Of a stretch of DNA of 43,259 nucleotides, positions 43,252 to 43,259 are shown in pieces. The translations under genes were made by a program, and so were the position numbers. The DNA lies in NCBI GenBank assembly GCA_019635695.1, contig JAHBYZ010000024.1:1-43259 (forward strand). The letters are read 5' to 3'. The stretch comes from Rhizobiaceae bacterium (lineage in GTDB: Bacteria; Pseudomonadota; Alphaproteobacteria; Rhizobiales; Rhizobiaceae). The notes below the pieces were generated by a model. The model was not told the origin of the DNA and did no database searches. It saw nothing but the letters and a program-made list of their open reading frames with translations. Each line of letters starts with the position of its first letter. Within the stretch, counting starts at the first letter, position 1.

Positions 43252-43259
43252 ACAGGAGG
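43252..43259 (+). promoter_or_regulatory. Strong Shine-Dalgarno at the window edge
   Basis: The window ends with acaggagg. A perfect AGGAGG on the plus strand suggests that a gene divergent from the MATE exporter starts a few bases beyond the window. The start itself cannot be seen. Confidence 0.35.

Overview
The window is GC-rich chromosomal DNA from an alphaproteobacterium, most likely a rhizobial (Hyphomicrobiales, Phyllobacteriaceae-like, for example Mesorhizobium/Aquamicrobium) strain. Supporting signs are the gene order murA - DUF2948 - hisD - UPF0262 at the left edge, the DUF952-pyrD pair, and the close match of the housekeeping proteins to alphaproteobacterial forms. There is no transposase, integrase, phage gene or CRISPR array, and no gene-free stretch longer than about 300 bases. 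The genus is an inference.

Layout. (1) 1-3795, minus strand: housekeeping cluster of a small basic protein, murA, DUF2948, hisD and UPF0262 (cut by the window edge), then tRNA-Thr(GGT) at 3956-4030 on the plus strand. (2) 4050-6167, minus: secreted caspase-fold protein with two YARHG domains, followed 3 bases later by a secreted M15 zinc peptidase. (3) 6328-8459: homoserine-dehydrogenase-like/SAF oxidoreductase and convergent proC. (4) 8617-22951: an exopolysaccharide locus of ten genes on both strands. It holds two polysaccharide co-polymerase-like proteins (one with a decayed tyrosine-kinase domain, one with a long proline-rich tail), two GT4 glycosyltransferases, a GINT1-N-like protein, two FemAB/BioF2-type GNATs, a JmjC/cupin-like putative oxygenase, a Wzy-like polymerase and a Wzx-like flippase. 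The priming transferase and outer-membrane exporter are not in the window. (5) 23044-24943: folD and a GlxA-type AraC regulator. (6) 25153-29798, plus: a membrane-anchored HTH-TPR protein, then a probable sulfur operon of periplasmic rhodanese, YeeE/TsuA-type transporter, small Cys-repeat protein and His/Cys-rich protein. (7) 29927-33368: L,D-transpeptidase with a strong terminator, then an RND/MMPL exporter paired with a secreted protein. (8) 33404-35099, minus: class I aminotransferase and mscL. (9) 35272-39423: SLC5-type hybrid histidine kinase facing a LuxR-type response regulator, resembling CrbS/CrbR. (10) 39619-43164: two small membrane/secreted proteins, DUF952, pyrD and a MATE exporter.

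How the parts work together. The polysaccharide locus encodes the middle and late steps of a Wzx/Wzy pathway: GT4 enzymes extend a lipid-linked repeat, the two GNATs and the JmjC-like enzyme probably decorate it, Wzx flips it, Wzy polymerises it and the co-polymerases set length. Two ATGA stop/start overlaps tie a GNAT to the JmjC-like enzyme and a GNAT to a glycosyltransferase, which is the strongest hint of an unusual modification. The sulfur cluster would import thiosulfate or a related sulfur species and handle sulfane sulfur in the periplasm. These pathway roles are inferred from family membership and gene order.
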